From the NCBI RefSeq assembly GCF_024586455.1, contig NC_065921.1, positions 44,848,574 through 44,912,573 of the forward strand: a DNA stretch of 64,000 nt. The letters are read 5' to 3'. The DNA is from Bactrocera neohumeralis. Lineage: Eukaryota; Arthropoda; Insecta; Diptera; Tephritidae. The translations under genes were made by a program, and so were the position numbers. The stretch's first letter is position 1; each line of letters starts with the position of its first letter. Under the pieces are notes generated by a model. The model was given only the letters and a program-made list of their open reading frames with translations, was not told where the DNA came from and did no database searches. Shown here in pieces: positions 22,540 through 33,189 of the stretch.

Positions 22540-22945
22540 ATCGCGAGGAGCTGAGCCGATTTAGCAGGATCCGTGTGTCTGTCCCTTTGTCAGTATATAC
22601 GCAAACTACACTATCAGTTTTTGAGATACCGATCTGAAATGCACTCGTCTGTTTCTCCTTAAAAAACTGCTCATTTGTCGCAACCGGTGATATTAACATC
22701 AACATCAACAATAAAAATCTTGTCCTCGAAAGGATTTTGTTCTTATTTGGAGAGCTATCTTTACGAAAGTTGATATGGATTATTATTCAAGCTAACGGAA
22801 GAGTCTCCGGAGAAATTGTTCAGATCGGACCACCTTAGCCTAAAGCTGCCATACAAATTGACCGATCAAAATCAAGATAAAGATTTTGTATACCCTTTTA
22901 TGCTATAAAAGATGCCCCTGTGTAGCGGACGGTAAGGGTTTTTCT
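22540..22945 (+). repeat. Dispersed repeat family 1, degenerate copy
   Basis: Contains the family hallmarks in order: gagccgatttagc, a gtgtctgtccctttgtcag-type block, aactgctcatttgtcg, tgttcagatcggaccac and agctgccatacaaattgac. It is non-coding. Other copies lie at 28205, 30655, 32395, 42095, 46290, 48510 and 55745. Confidence 0.65.
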
Positions 22946-24339
22946 TTTTTCTGTTCCTGAAGCTCAAACTAAAACTTTGCTTTAAAGCCTGAGAGATAGA
23001 GTTGATTTTTGAAAGGTGTTAAGTGGGGTTGTGTTCTAATTGGTGAGGAAAAAACAGTGAGAAAAGTTACAATACCATGTGCAACAAGTTTCTCTGACCT
23101 ATAAAATATATACACGGAGCTAGAGCACATATGAGCGTATATGTATGTATGAACTCGTATGAAATATCATCCGTTGGAGCTTCTGGCATATTTGTGCTTG
23201 ATTCTACATTATTTATGTTGCTCCAACTGGTCAAGGATACATACAGATGTATGTTACATACACGTATGTGTTGACGCTGCAGCTAACGATGTTTTCATAA
23301 TCTGCTGAATTGACATTTAATTAGATTGAGTTGGCAATTTTGCTACTCCTATGACCCATTGCAGGCTATTATACGGTCACAGTTGATGGATAGCGAAGGC
23401 ATGTGGGCGTGTTAGATATACATACATACTTACAAATGTATATACATACATAGATATTTATTTACGTTGCAACTATTATATGTGTTCAGTGGGACTGTGT
23501 AGTTGCAGCTACTCGAATTCTGTGTTGTTTTGAAAATTTCGCACAGACTGGTATATTAGTTATACAATATATTGTTGGTTTGTATGTACATATGTATGTA
23601 TTTTAAAATCCATATATAAAGTTGAGTATTTGATATCACAGAAAATTAAAAGAAAATATATGTACATATGTATGTATTTAAATTTAATTATTGCATTCCT
23701 TGATATCCTGACATTGCATTTCAAGGTAATCTCATCGAAATTCTATCTATAGTTATATATGTACATATGTACATATTTAACGTATTTATACAATCAAAGC
23801 ATGAGTGAACGTCGATAACATTATCTTCTGGACACCTTTTCTGGAGAAGCCATGACATTTTTGGTAAGCATTAATTCATAAATGGTGAAACAACATAGTA
23901 TTTTATGAACTCATTTATGCTTTCAATATCTCAAAAAACAAGATGAATTAAGAATGGATCTCATTTTTATAGAGCTACATAAGAATTTATTGAGTATATT
24001 TGAAATAAACAAAACTGAAGTTAACATTTTTTGGTGAGTTGTCTGGATTTTGGTATGCTATACTTTCGCTGATAAATTCAAAATTTCAAAGTCCATTAGA
24101 TTTAGATTCTGATGAATACAAAGATAGCATAGTTTTTCTGTAATGATTGATGGTGATTTTGGCCATAATGGGGTCGATATCAATAATGAAATAAAAAGTC
24201 TTGGCAGTTACTTAAAACAGGTCCATAAGTAGGAACGGAATAGCGTATACAGGTATACTATAAAAAAAGTAGTAAGACCTTGTTCATAATTTAAAAATTC
24301 TTTATTTAATATTATTCCTCAAAATCTATAACGTTCTCT
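22946..24339. other. No gene recognised; microsatellite-rich spacer
   Basis: Has several atgtacatatgtatgtatt microsatellite blocks (for example 23585-23600, 23660-23680). No gene was seen. Confidence 0.45.
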
Positions 24340-25081
24340 TCAAACTAGTTTACGCAGTTATAGTCGGGTTTACAGCAGCGCGCCAATCGTTCTTCCTTCC
24401 CGCGGTTTGGCGCCAATTGGAGATTTCAAGTGTAGCTGGTCTTTCCAACGGAGTGGAAGTCTTTTCCTGCCTGCGGGTACTCCGATGAATACTTTCAAAG
24501 CTGGAGTGTTTTCGTCCGATCCGACAAAATTACCTAGCCAGCGTAGAACTATGTATGCCAATGTCGTCGTATATCTCGTACAGCTGATCGTTCCATCGAA
24601 TACGATACTCGCCGTTGCCAATGCGAAAGGGGCCATAAATCTTCTGCAGAAACTTTCTCTCGAAAAATCGAAACGTCGACTCTCCAGATGTTGTCATCGT
24701 CCATGCCTCAGCACCATATAGCAGGACGGGGAAGTTGAGTGACTTATAGAATTTGGTCTTCACTCAATTGCCTACTCATTCCGAGGTAGCACCTGTTGGC
24801 AAGGGTTATTCTGCGTTGGATTTTGAGGCTGATATTGTTGTTGGTGTTAATAGTGGTTCCAAGATAGACGAAATTATCTACGACTTCGAAGTTATGACTG
24901 TTAACAGTGACGTGGTAGCCAAACTGCGAGTGCGACGACTGGTTGTTTGATGACAGGAGATATTTCGTCTTGCCTTCGTTCACTACCAGACCCATTTGCT
25001 TCGTTTCCTTACGCAGTCTGGAGAAGGCAGAAATAACGGCGTGGATGTTGAAGACAATGATATCAATATCATCGACTTAGC
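24340..25081 (-). mobile_element. RTE 3' fragment
   Basis: The minus strand reads the RTE C-terminal half: MGLVVNEGKTKYLLSSNNQS (24995 onward), VVDNFVYLGTTI, RITLANRCYLGMSRQL, KFYKSLNFPVLLYGAEAWTM, FERKFLQKIYGPFRIGNGEY. The 3' end near 24340-24420 has the cagcgcgccaatcg block. The TGG codon mutated in the copies at 18802 and 60417 is intact here. The 5' boundary abuts a mariner at about 25086. Confidence 0.85.
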
Positions 25082-25085
25082 TCAC

Positions 25086-25860
25086 ACGGATCTAAAACAG
25101 GTGAATGTGGTGGTTGCGGTGCGATATTGGTTGGAAATTTAGCAAAAAACTCAGTAGGAATAAATTCAGTGTTCGACCGTGCATTATCGTGGTGCAAAAA
25201 CCAAGTACTGTCAAATTTCCGATCTCTTTTTACGAAAAGTTTCACGCAAACGACGCATATCACTCAAATAGTATTCCTTGTTGACAGTGTGGCCGGTCGG
25301 AAAGAATTCGGAGTGCACTACACCTCGATAATCGAAGAAAACTGTCAACATAATCTTAATTTTTGAATTGCTTTGATGTGGTTTTTTCGGCTTCGGCCCT
25401 CCTTTGCCACGATATTCGACCGATTGATCAATTGTTTCGGGTCGTAAGCATAGATCCAAGACTCGTCGGCAGTAATAATACGTTTCATGAACTCCTGGTT
25501 GTCAGAAAACATACGTTAACCGGACGCTGTTTTTTGAAAAAATGTTTTCACTTTTCTTAGGTCCAAATGATCTTTCAAAATGGTTTTCATTGTTTCGTCC
25601 TCGGCCCTCTTTGAATAATTTGTACAAATCAAAAACACTTGCTCGCGACAAAAAATTGTCATCGAAGGCCTTTACCGACATTCTGAACGTTTCGGCACCA
25701 GAAATTTGATTCCACACATAAAATTTAATGGAAAGACAAGTGTTTACTAAACACTACTGATTATTTTGATGTGACATTTGACATAAATGTGATTGACAGT
25801 CATACAAATCTAGAAATAATATATTTCGCATGGGTTTTCCTTCGAATTTTTAATTAAAAT
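25086..25860 (-). pseudogene. Mariner transposase remnant
   Basis: Minus-strand blocks in order: helix-turn-helix region (25717-25502, FDDNFLSRASVFDLYK then GRGRNNEN), a first-Asp region reduced to DLCLRPETIDQSVEYRGKG (25459 onward), KPHQSNSKIKIMLTVFFDYR, GVVHSEFFPTGHTVNKEYYL, then WFLHHDNARSNTEF with the second aspartate, and a degraded PVLDPCELSR. The left flank 25734-25860 matches the leaders of the copies at 36690 and 55640-55725, so all three are one subfamily. Confidence 0.8.
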
Positions 25861-26106
25861 GTCTTATTATTTTTTGCCCACAACAGTAGTATATATATGT
25901 GGTTATCTTTGACTAGCGGAATGAATTAGCAAACACTAGCGAGCCTCCCACGCCAATCAAATGATATATGTAAGTCAAATTTTGTGAAGTTTTTTTCATG
26001 ATACCATAATTGAAAAATCCCTTTGTTATTTCAGGAGGTGCTAACAATCTAAGCTGAACGGTCAATCTTGATGTTTGATCTTACAATTCAGGAAAGGAAT
26101 GACTTC

Positions 26107-26112
26107 TTTATT
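26107..26112 (-). terminator. Poly(A) signal for alkaline phosphatase
   Basis: The minus strand reads AATAAA about 95 bases after the stop codon. This is the first canonical signal downstream and implies a short 3' UTR; a cleavage site was not identified. Confidence 0.5.
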
Positions 26113-26206
26113 TCTTTTATGTTTCAAAAAATTTAATTTTTTTATAAATACTTTGTGGTACACAAATGAAGTAATTGCAGTAAAATATTCATTTTAGACT
26201 TATAGT

Positions 26207-26536
26207 TTACAGATTAGCAAAAGGCCCAATATTGAGAGCGCGTGCCATCATAGCGGGTATATTAGATTGTTCATAGTTGCCGCTAAAATACTGAGCAAAT
26301 GGCCCGGAAGCGAAAACACCCACATCATCACCACCATGAGTCTCCGAATCCAAAGGCACTGTAGCCAAGTATTCAAAATTTACATTTTCGGTCTCTTCAG
26401 CGGTGATTTCGCTGCGGCCTGTCTTGTCATTATAGGTGGTGCTGAAACCCGGTCCATTGGCATAGGATAAAATAGTGTATGGTAAACCATCATCGGCAAC
26501 CGCGTTGGACAAGCCAGTGATTGGTAAATCGCGATA
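26207..26536 (-). CDS. Alkaline phosphatase exon 3
   Basis: Starts after the acceptor tttgtag and continues GYP|YRDLPITGL in phase 0. It contains the THGGDD histidine and ends FANL with TAA at 26209-26207. The intron before it is 71 bp (26537-26607). Confidence 0.9.
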   Translation of the reverse strand, partial: YRDLPITGLSNAVADDGLPYTILSYANGPGFSTTYNDKTGRSEITAEETENVNFEYLATVPLDSETHGGDDVGVFASGPFAQYFSGNYEQSNIPAMMARALNIGPFANL

Positions 26537-29500
26537 CTACAAAGACACAAACATGAAGTCATATCATTTTAACGGTATTATAAATATGTAATTGATTGTT
26601 CACTTACCGGGTAGCCATTTATGGTCATGGTGTGCGAATGATCCGACGTGACGACGATAAGTGTATCCTCCTCTGAGGTCATGGCACGTGAACGCTCAAT
26701 TGCACGTGAAAATTCAACAGTATCCTCCAAAGATTTACGGGCGCGTGTATCGTGATGTGCCATATCGATGCGTGCACCTTCAACAAAGAGGAAATAGCCA
26801 TTCTGATTCTTTTGTAACACTTTAATAGCAGCCTCAGTCATCTCGGTTAACGATGGTTTGACCAGCTTGTAGTTGCTACGCTCTAAATCACCACTGTACG
26901 GGCAATGCGAGTTCGCAAACAAACCCAACAGATATTCAGTTTTATCCAAATCCACCAAACTCAAACCCTTCTTGCTCCACACATAAGCCGATTGCTGATT
27001 GTTCGCTTGTTTATCCTTCAACCAATCCTGTATGAGATTGCGTCCATCTGTACGAAGACCAGGCAAGCCTTCCTCATCATTGACCGTTGTGTTAATGAAA
27101 TTGCGTCGCCCACCGCCCATAACAACCTTCAACTTTTTGCCCACATCCCATTCGACCAGCTGACGTGCAATATCCACATTATCCGTGGCGCTGCAGCCGT
27201 TCGCGACAACCTTGGCATCATACTCCCAATCACGATTGGCCGTATGCGCATACACGCCAGCTGGTGAGGCGTGTGTTACACGTGCCGTTGTCACCAGGCC
27301 CGCATCCTTGCCGGCATCTTGTGCCCACTTGGCAATACTTTCCACATAATTGGCTGGATTTTGACCGTCGATGCAATTGTAACGTTTCACTTTAGCATTC
27401 ACACCAATCGTTCCGTAGTTGGCCTTCACACCGCCCAAATAAGCGGTGGCTGTGCACGCGGAATCGGCTACTTGACGATCAATGCAGTATGTCTTCGACA
27501 AGCCAAGGTAGGGGAATTGCTCGAAGGACAACTGATTTGAACTGTCACCCATTAGATTGCGCGCAGCCGTGACTGTGTGCACCGACATACCATCGCCCAG
27601 GAACATTATAACATTCTTAGCGACATTAGCCGTATTTAGTTTCGCTGCTTGTTGGATCTTGTCTTTGAGCGTGTCTTGTGCAAATTCATTCCAATAGCTG
27701 GCATCACGTTCAGCTTGATTTGTGATGTGCGATGCGGCGCCTAGTCGTGCTGTACTGCTGCGGGGTTGTGCTCTGCGGGGATGTGCTGTGCGTGGTGTGC
27801 AGATAAATGTTTAGTTATAAATTTTGTATACATGTACTATAATAATAAATGTTTATTTAATGGCGTTATGAAGGCTAAAGTACAAGCATTGTTGAGTAGT
27901 CTGTTGATAAGCAATGTGGCGTCTCAAGTAGTATTCCAACGTAATGATTAAATAAAATTTATTGTTGTACAGGTTATATTTATATTTCCAGCTTTTTACA
28001 TTACACATATGCTGTGCTGTTTAACAAAGATCGGAATTGTAGGAAAAATAAATTTAACACGGAAAGTTTCAACTGTTAGATAAGATGACAGCTCTAACTA
28101 TAACTATTTATTAGCCTAGTTAACAGATAAAACTATGTATCTAATTACGGTGCCTAACAACACGTTGCATTGATGGCACTAAAAGATAGGAAGACTTTTT
28201 GATTTTAACTCTGCTCCAAGTTATAATACCCTTCATAAGAGTATTTTGTGCAGCATATGATAATGAAAGATCCTTAGTTAGATTTTGATCGGTCCTTTTG
28301 CATGGCAGTTTTCTGCCTTAGATAATAATCTAAGCTAAATTTTCTGAAGATGTCTTGTAAAAAAAAGTTTACCATATGAGGACTTGAGTATGTTCAGTCA
28401 CTTTCTATGGCAGGTATATGCCATAGAGGTCTGATATCGGTGATTGCGGCAGATAGACGGAAAAGCGAATATGCTTAAATGGACTGATATATCCTATTCA
28501 GGGTATACATATTGTGGCAAATAATAACAAATATTTAAGACCTTAATACATCTTGGAGTTTAGCTTCCCTGTCTCTGATCACTAAAAACTCATATAGATA
28601 GTCTAGATTTGAATAGGAGATCACTTATAGTTTAAATGGAAGGTTTAAATTTGAATAGAAGGTAATTTACAGACTACGAATATTTTCTATGAATATATAT
28701 CAGAATTTTCGGTGAATCGTATAAGCAGAAGGGTGCTATTTTATAGGTTGGGGGAAGCAAGGAAAGCCGGAGTGCGGAACTGTAATACGATAAACCTAAC
28801 CTACTTCCAACTCAAGACGCTCTCTCCCACGGAAATAACTGATTAAGTATTACTTCGTTAAAACATTTTCAGTCTCCGCTCTGACAGACGTCTAATCTGT
28901 TTTATATGTATGTATATCTCAGTTTTGTTATGATTTAGGCTGCCACTTCGCCGACAACTTTCTATTTCTCGGTAAGCTGGCACATGAATATCGTAAAATT
29001 TTAGAATGTAAAACTACCACAGAGTGTAGTTTTTTAGTTTTTCCTTTGTATTTAAAAAGCCAGGGATGTCGTCTGTCTATCCACGAATGGATGTCCGGTG
29101 CCAGTTTGTTAGCTCACCGCTGCTACCACATTGTGATACTGTTGGTTCTCTTTCCTCTTTTGGCTCCAATAGACTGCTCTGATAACTGCAGACTCGCTGG
29201 AATTCGACAACCTAGATGTTAATGGGCGGCATACTGTCTATAACTTCAGAAGCGTCGCTCGATATTGTTTGGAAAGCACTGATTACTCTTATTGCTTGCA
29301 GCCTATGCACTGCGTTTATTTTCCTAGCATAAGTTTTAATGTCTAGCGCCTGAATTCATATTGGTATCTAGAGTGCCTATACTCATAAAACTGCATTTTT
29401 TCTTAGTACAAATTATATTAATCGCAAGGGTCAAAGCGTCAAGCAATTTTTTGAAAACTTTTGCTCCAATACTTCTAACATAAGTTTAAGAGTATTATTT

Positions 29501-29899
29501 TAGACATCGACGGCGTTATATTTTAATTGATTTATAGTTCCCTGATGCAGGAGCATTCAGTACAATTGGTCGAGGTTTCTTTTATTTGTGAAGAAAGTCT
29601 GCTTCGAAGGGAATTGTTAAGTAACGCTGTAAATATCTCTGGGGTATACTAATGTTAATCGAGAAGTGGCTATAAGATCTTTTGTACAAAAATTATGAAT
29701 GCTTCTTCACTCCAATTTTCGGTGTTGGATTATATCTCCAAAAACCAAGAATTACAATTATTGCAATTTTATACTTGCAACCACACAACTAGCCACTATT
29801 CCCGTTTAAAATTGTGCAATTCTCACCTCTGTCGTTTGACAATACCACATCAACGAAGACAGCCGTCAAGGCTAAGGCAAAGAGAAATGTTATGCGCAT
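26207..29899 (-). CDS. Alkaline phosphatase, three-exon gene
   Basis: This is the one convincing host gene. Joining 29899-29827, 27785-26608 and 26536-26207 gives 1581 bases: 526 residues plus a stop, normal for insect alkaline phosphatases. The enzyme hydrolyses phosphate monoesters using two zinc and one magnesium ion. Visible are a signal peptide (residues 1 to about 21), FLGDGM with metal ligand Asp89, DSACTATAY with nucleophile Ser133, THAS (His196, Ser198), EGARIDMAHH (Glu360, Asp365, His369), SDHSH (Asp406, His407) and THGGDD (His484). All match the vertebrate placental enzyme positions by pattern. The usual EGGRID motif reads EGARID. The protein ends soon after FANL, with no hydrophobic tail for a GPI anchor, so it is probably secreted or soluble. 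The exon 1 assignment is inferred. Confidence 0.85.
26608..27785 (-). CDS. Alkaline phosphatase exon 2
   Basis: Carries most of the catalytic domain. Its 3' end is an excellent donor (CCG|gtaagtg). Its 5' end is placed after gcacag at 27786-27791 because this acceptor alone matches the phase left by exon 1 and keeps the frame open; two nearby AGs give the wrong phase. The tract before the acceptor is not strongly pyrimidine-rich, so a small extra exon cannot be excluded. Confidence 0.8.
27786..29826 (-). other. Alkaline phosphatase intron 1
   Basis: This 2.0-kb intron runs from gtgaga at 29826 to cag at 27786. It carries a dispersed repeat of family 1 (28205-28515) in the middle. The rest shows no gene. 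The 27766-27951 plus frame overlaps the exon edge and is not coding. Confidence 0.6.
28205..28515 (-). repeat. Dispersed repeat family 1, in alkaline phosphatase intron
   Basis: A reverse-orientation copy of the family: gatcggtccttttgcatggc, atatgccatagaggtctgat and a closing tattcagggtatac match the 32395-32992 copy. It is shorter and diverged. Confidence 0.6.
29827..29899 (-). CDS. Alkaline phosphatase exon 1 (signal peptide)
   Basis: MRITFLFALALTAVFVDVV and a few more residues, then the donor AGAG|gtgaga. It is a classic signal peptide: basic N-region, hydrophobic core and small residues before the likely cleavage. It is too short for routine ORF calling. Length (73 bases) and phase fit exon 2 exactly. 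Confidence 0.65.
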
Positions 29900-29976
29900 T
29901 TCTATAAAACACTTTCCACAACTTTGACGTTAAGACTGCGAATTTCGTGTTATTTGAGATCAACTTATGGAATTGA

Positions 29977-29981
29977 ACTGA
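29977..29981 (-). promoter_or_regulatory. Possible initiator (TCAGT) for alkaline phosphatase
   Basis: The minus strand reads cattCAGTT about 78 bases upstream of the ATG, matching the arthropod initiator TCAGT. No TATA box is seen 25-35 bases upstream. A five-base match is weak evidence. Confidence 0.25.
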
Positions 29982-30339
29982 ATGGTCAAATCGCAATAAT
30001 GGCCAATACCACAGTTTTTTTTACTGTTGAATCTTAATCTTATCGCACACGTGAAGAACATGATGTTAATAAATCAATATCGGAGACCATAAAATCGGTT
30101 TTTTAAATAAATGTATTAAACGCTCCTTTCTATGTATTTATGATACGTAATGGTCTTTTATTAGCTTGATAACTACATTCGACGTATGGTTGTAATGTTT
30201 TCGTGTTGTATTTTTGCCAACTTGACTGACGATTTTCAATTAGCAATTAATTTCTTATTTGAATACTACTTATTGCGATTAGCTGTTATCGCTAATCTAA
30301 TTGGAAGTCTGAAGTAAAGAACTTGATTTTGATAGGTAA

Positions 30340-30690
30340 ACTTGTATGACAGCTGCTGGGGGAGTGTATATAGGAATGCTGAACCGCCTATCAGTGTGCA
30401 ACCTAATGTGGGTGCCGGAGCATAAAAGGGTAAGCGGGCATAAAGGAACAGGAAACTCCAGAACATCTGATTCTGGATTGCCCAGCAATTTGCAGAAGCA
30501 GGCTCTAGGTTCCATCTACGTGGACAGAGATCACATCACCTCAATGGCGTCCAGCAGGCTCCTGAAACTGTTCAGGATGCTGGACCTTTGTGACCATATG
30601 TGATATAGGGGAAGTAATAGACCATATGTTGCCGTGCAAAGCCTCAATTTTCTTATCTATCTATCTATAATAGCTGCTTGCTTTAGTGAC
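30340..30690 (+). mobile_element. Jockey-superfamily C-terminal fragment
   Basis: Reads VCNLMWVPEHKRVSGHKG near 30396-30450, an RNase H signature (WVPGH...GNE), then after a deletion LGSIYVDRDHITSMASSRLL and KLFRMLDLCDHM, the terminal region of Jockey-like ORF2. It is followed by ataggggaagtaatagacc and gtgcaaagcctcaatttt, similar to Jockey 3' UTRs, and a tctatctatc run. Confidence 0.55.
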
Positions 30691-30990
30691 CTGATCTAAA
30701 TTTTGTTGAAGATATTTTGTCAAATAAGGAAAGTTGTATAAAGACTGGATTTTGATCGTTCTGTTATGCTATATGCCATAGTGATCCGATATCGGTGTTT
30801 CCGACAAATGAGCGGCATTTTCGGAAGAAAAGGATCTGTGCCAAATTTCAGAGCGGTATTTTAAAAACTGAGTTACTTGTTGTCGTATATGCAGACTAAC
30901 GGATTCAGCTAAATCGACTCAGGTTGTCACTTATATATATATATTTTATAGAATCTCCGATGTTTACGTCTAGGTGTAATAAGGCGATTC
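30655..30990 (-). repeat. Dispersed repeat family 1, reverse copy
   Basis: Shows ctatatgccatagtgatccg, gacaaatgagcggc and ctaaatcgactcaggttg, all family hallmarks in reverse order relative to 48510-48940. Confidence 0.65.
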
Positions 30991-31035
30991 TCAGGCCAAA
31001 TTCTTGATATTTTGAAAGCAATGGTAAAGCAACAC

Positions 31036-31080
31036 TATATATATATATATAAATATATATATATGTACATATATATAATA
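31036..31080. repeat. (AT)n microsatellite
   Basis: About 45 bases of interrupted tatatata. Confidence 0.9.
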
Positions 31081-31139
31081 TACAGTTATTGTTGTTCATT
31101 TAACGGCTATATGCATCCTAGCGTTTATGTGTAAATAAA

Positions 31140-31330
31140 TAATCAGAATGACGAGACGAGCTGAAATTCGAGTGACTTTTCGTATATGGGCGTAATGGGA
31201 CTACTGCCACTCCCACAAAACGCGGTTAGTCGAAAACCTACAAAGTAAGATATACATGTAAAATTCTAACATGGTAAAGCGATCGAAGTGGCAAGAGGCA
31301 CTTGTGTGTCACCTTATAACTAAAAATTGC
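31140..31330 (-). repeat. Dispersed repeat family 2, partial copy
   Basis: gacgagacgagctgaaattc, tatgggcgtaatgggac and actcccacaaaacgcggtt resemble the GC-rich inner part of this family as I know it from fly genomes (gggcgtggtgggac...cactcccacaaaacg). Only part of the unit is present and divergence is high. Confidence 0.4.
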
Positions 31331-32394
31331 GTACATCAAACCAAAACTTTTCAAGCTCTTAGGTACTCAATATATAATTGAAATTCAGAAAGTATCAATT
31401 CCTGATTGTAGTATGTACAGTTTCAACTTGTTCCCTGTATACCAGTAGATCCATGTATCGTCGACGGTTACGAAGCGACATATAATATAAAATCATTATG
31501 ATTGCGCTTAAATCACGTAACGTTTTGCAATAAAGTCCTTACGCCCAGTTCCACAAGCAGACAAAATATTACTACGAGATCGTTTTGGCTTTTGATAGTT
31601 GGCGTTTATGAGAATATAGAGTATGATTTCTCTTGCAATAGTGGCACAATCGCGCGGTGAGGCTAAGTACTACTGCTCTCGTAGGTAGGACTAGAAGAAA
31701 GGGCAAAGAAATACATATTGAAATTATATTGCTAATATTATAGGCATCCCTACTTTTATAGTCTCCTAAGCCCCTCATATATTTAGTTGCATAGTTTGAT
31801 CCGTGATAACTTCTGTTTGAAAACTGTCTTACTTGTCAATTCATGTGCAACGTGTACAATGTGGCTTCCACAAACACATGTAGTAGCTTTACAAACAGTT
31901 GTGTTGCACTGTCAGCATTGCGGGTAGACGTCCTACACGCGTGGGAAGTGCCATTGAAAATGGCGTTCATGCGGAAATAATGTCGCACATCCGTTGCAGC
32001 GCTTATACTTATGACCTGTTTCTGCCAACTGCCAGCAGCTGCCATCAAAAAGACATTTTAATGTGTGAGTGTGTAGGTGACATGTGTGGTGTGCAGCTGA
32101 CAAAAACATCAAAAGTTGAAGATGATGCCGTCGCCTAGTAAAAAGAGCCATTTGTGGGGGCAAAACATATGTACAATTATTCTGTGTGTGTAAGAGTGTG
32201 CCAAGAAGCCGAGCGTATGACAATATTAGTTGAATATGCAGTAACCGCAAGTGTCTGTTCAAATTTCACGAAGAAATTGGGGATTTGGTTGCCATTAAAA
32301 TTGCTAACTGTAATAGCTTGAATGTAAACTTAGTAAGAGCGATTATTGAAGCTTTAGCTTGCATTAGCTCGTTGATATGCCGGAATATTAAAAA
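31331..32394. other. No gene recognised
   Basis: Several 60-110 codon frames overlap on both strands around 31836-32262. None has a domain, splice support or a second copy, so I do not call a gene. Confidence 0.4.
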
Positions 32395-32992
32395 GTGTTT
32401 GAGCTTTACGTATATTAGACTTCAGATATGAGTCCTTTGATTCCGATCGTTCGGTTTGTATGGCAGCTCTATGCTAAAGTGAGCCCATCTGAACAATTTC
32501 TTCCGATATTACATTATTTCTATGAACAATAACTCATACAAAATTTCGTTTTCGTTCAGTTTGAATGGCAGCTATATGCTATAGTAAGCTGATCTGAACA
32601 ATTTCTTCGAAGATTACATTATTATCTTATAAAATAACCTGTACCAACTTTTGTGAAGAAGCATTGTCAAATGTGAAAGTTTTCCACACAAGAACTTGAT
32701 TCCGATCGTTCAGTTTGTATGGCAGCTATATGTTATAGTAGTCCGATATAGGCAGTTCTGACAAATGAGCAGCTTCTTGAAGGGAAAATGACATTTGCAA
32801 AGTTTCCAAACGATTTCTTAAAAACTGAGGGTTTAGTTCGTATATATACAGATAGACGGACATGGCTAAATCGGCTCAGCTCAACATACTTATCATTTAT
32901 ATACATATATACTTTATAGGGTCTCAGACACTTCCTTCTGTGTGTTAGAAACTTCGTGGCCAACTTAGTATACCCTGTTCAGGGTATAAAAA
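32395..32992 (-). repeat. Dispersed repeat family 1, best reverse copy
   Basis: The longest copy, about 600 bp. It contains two near-identical inner blocks (ttccgatcgttcrgtttgta then tggcagctatatg) spaced about 260 bases apart, gacaaatgagcagcttcttg, ggctaaatcggctcagc, and the palindromic end taccctgttcagggtata. Non-coding. Confidence 0.75.
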
Positions 32993-33189
32993 AGAAAGCG
33001 ATTATTTTTCTTTCAGGCTTTGTAAAGCATTGACATTTTGATACAAAATGGTGGCTAATGGGTTAATCTTTAATAGAACCTTTATCAATAGGTTTTCTGC
33101 TGGCGATGGTCATACAGAGAACTCGAGCTTTCAGATACAAATTTAAGAATACTATTTAAAAAATGTAGTTTCTAAAAAAATTTCTCAAA
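32993..33189. other. Short spacer before the pogo-like element
   Basis: No feature supported. Confidence 0.4.

Noticed and set aside
26267..27540. Plus-strand frames opposite alkaline phosphatase
   Set aside because: Antisense shadows of a well-supported exon.
29060..29240. Possible RNase H or retroelement piece in the phosphatase intron
   Set aside because: GC-balanced, but no motif could be read in any frame.
31836..32262. Cluster of His/Cys-rich frames that could be a small gene
   Set aside because: All strands and frames look similar; no domain, start context or splice site of note.
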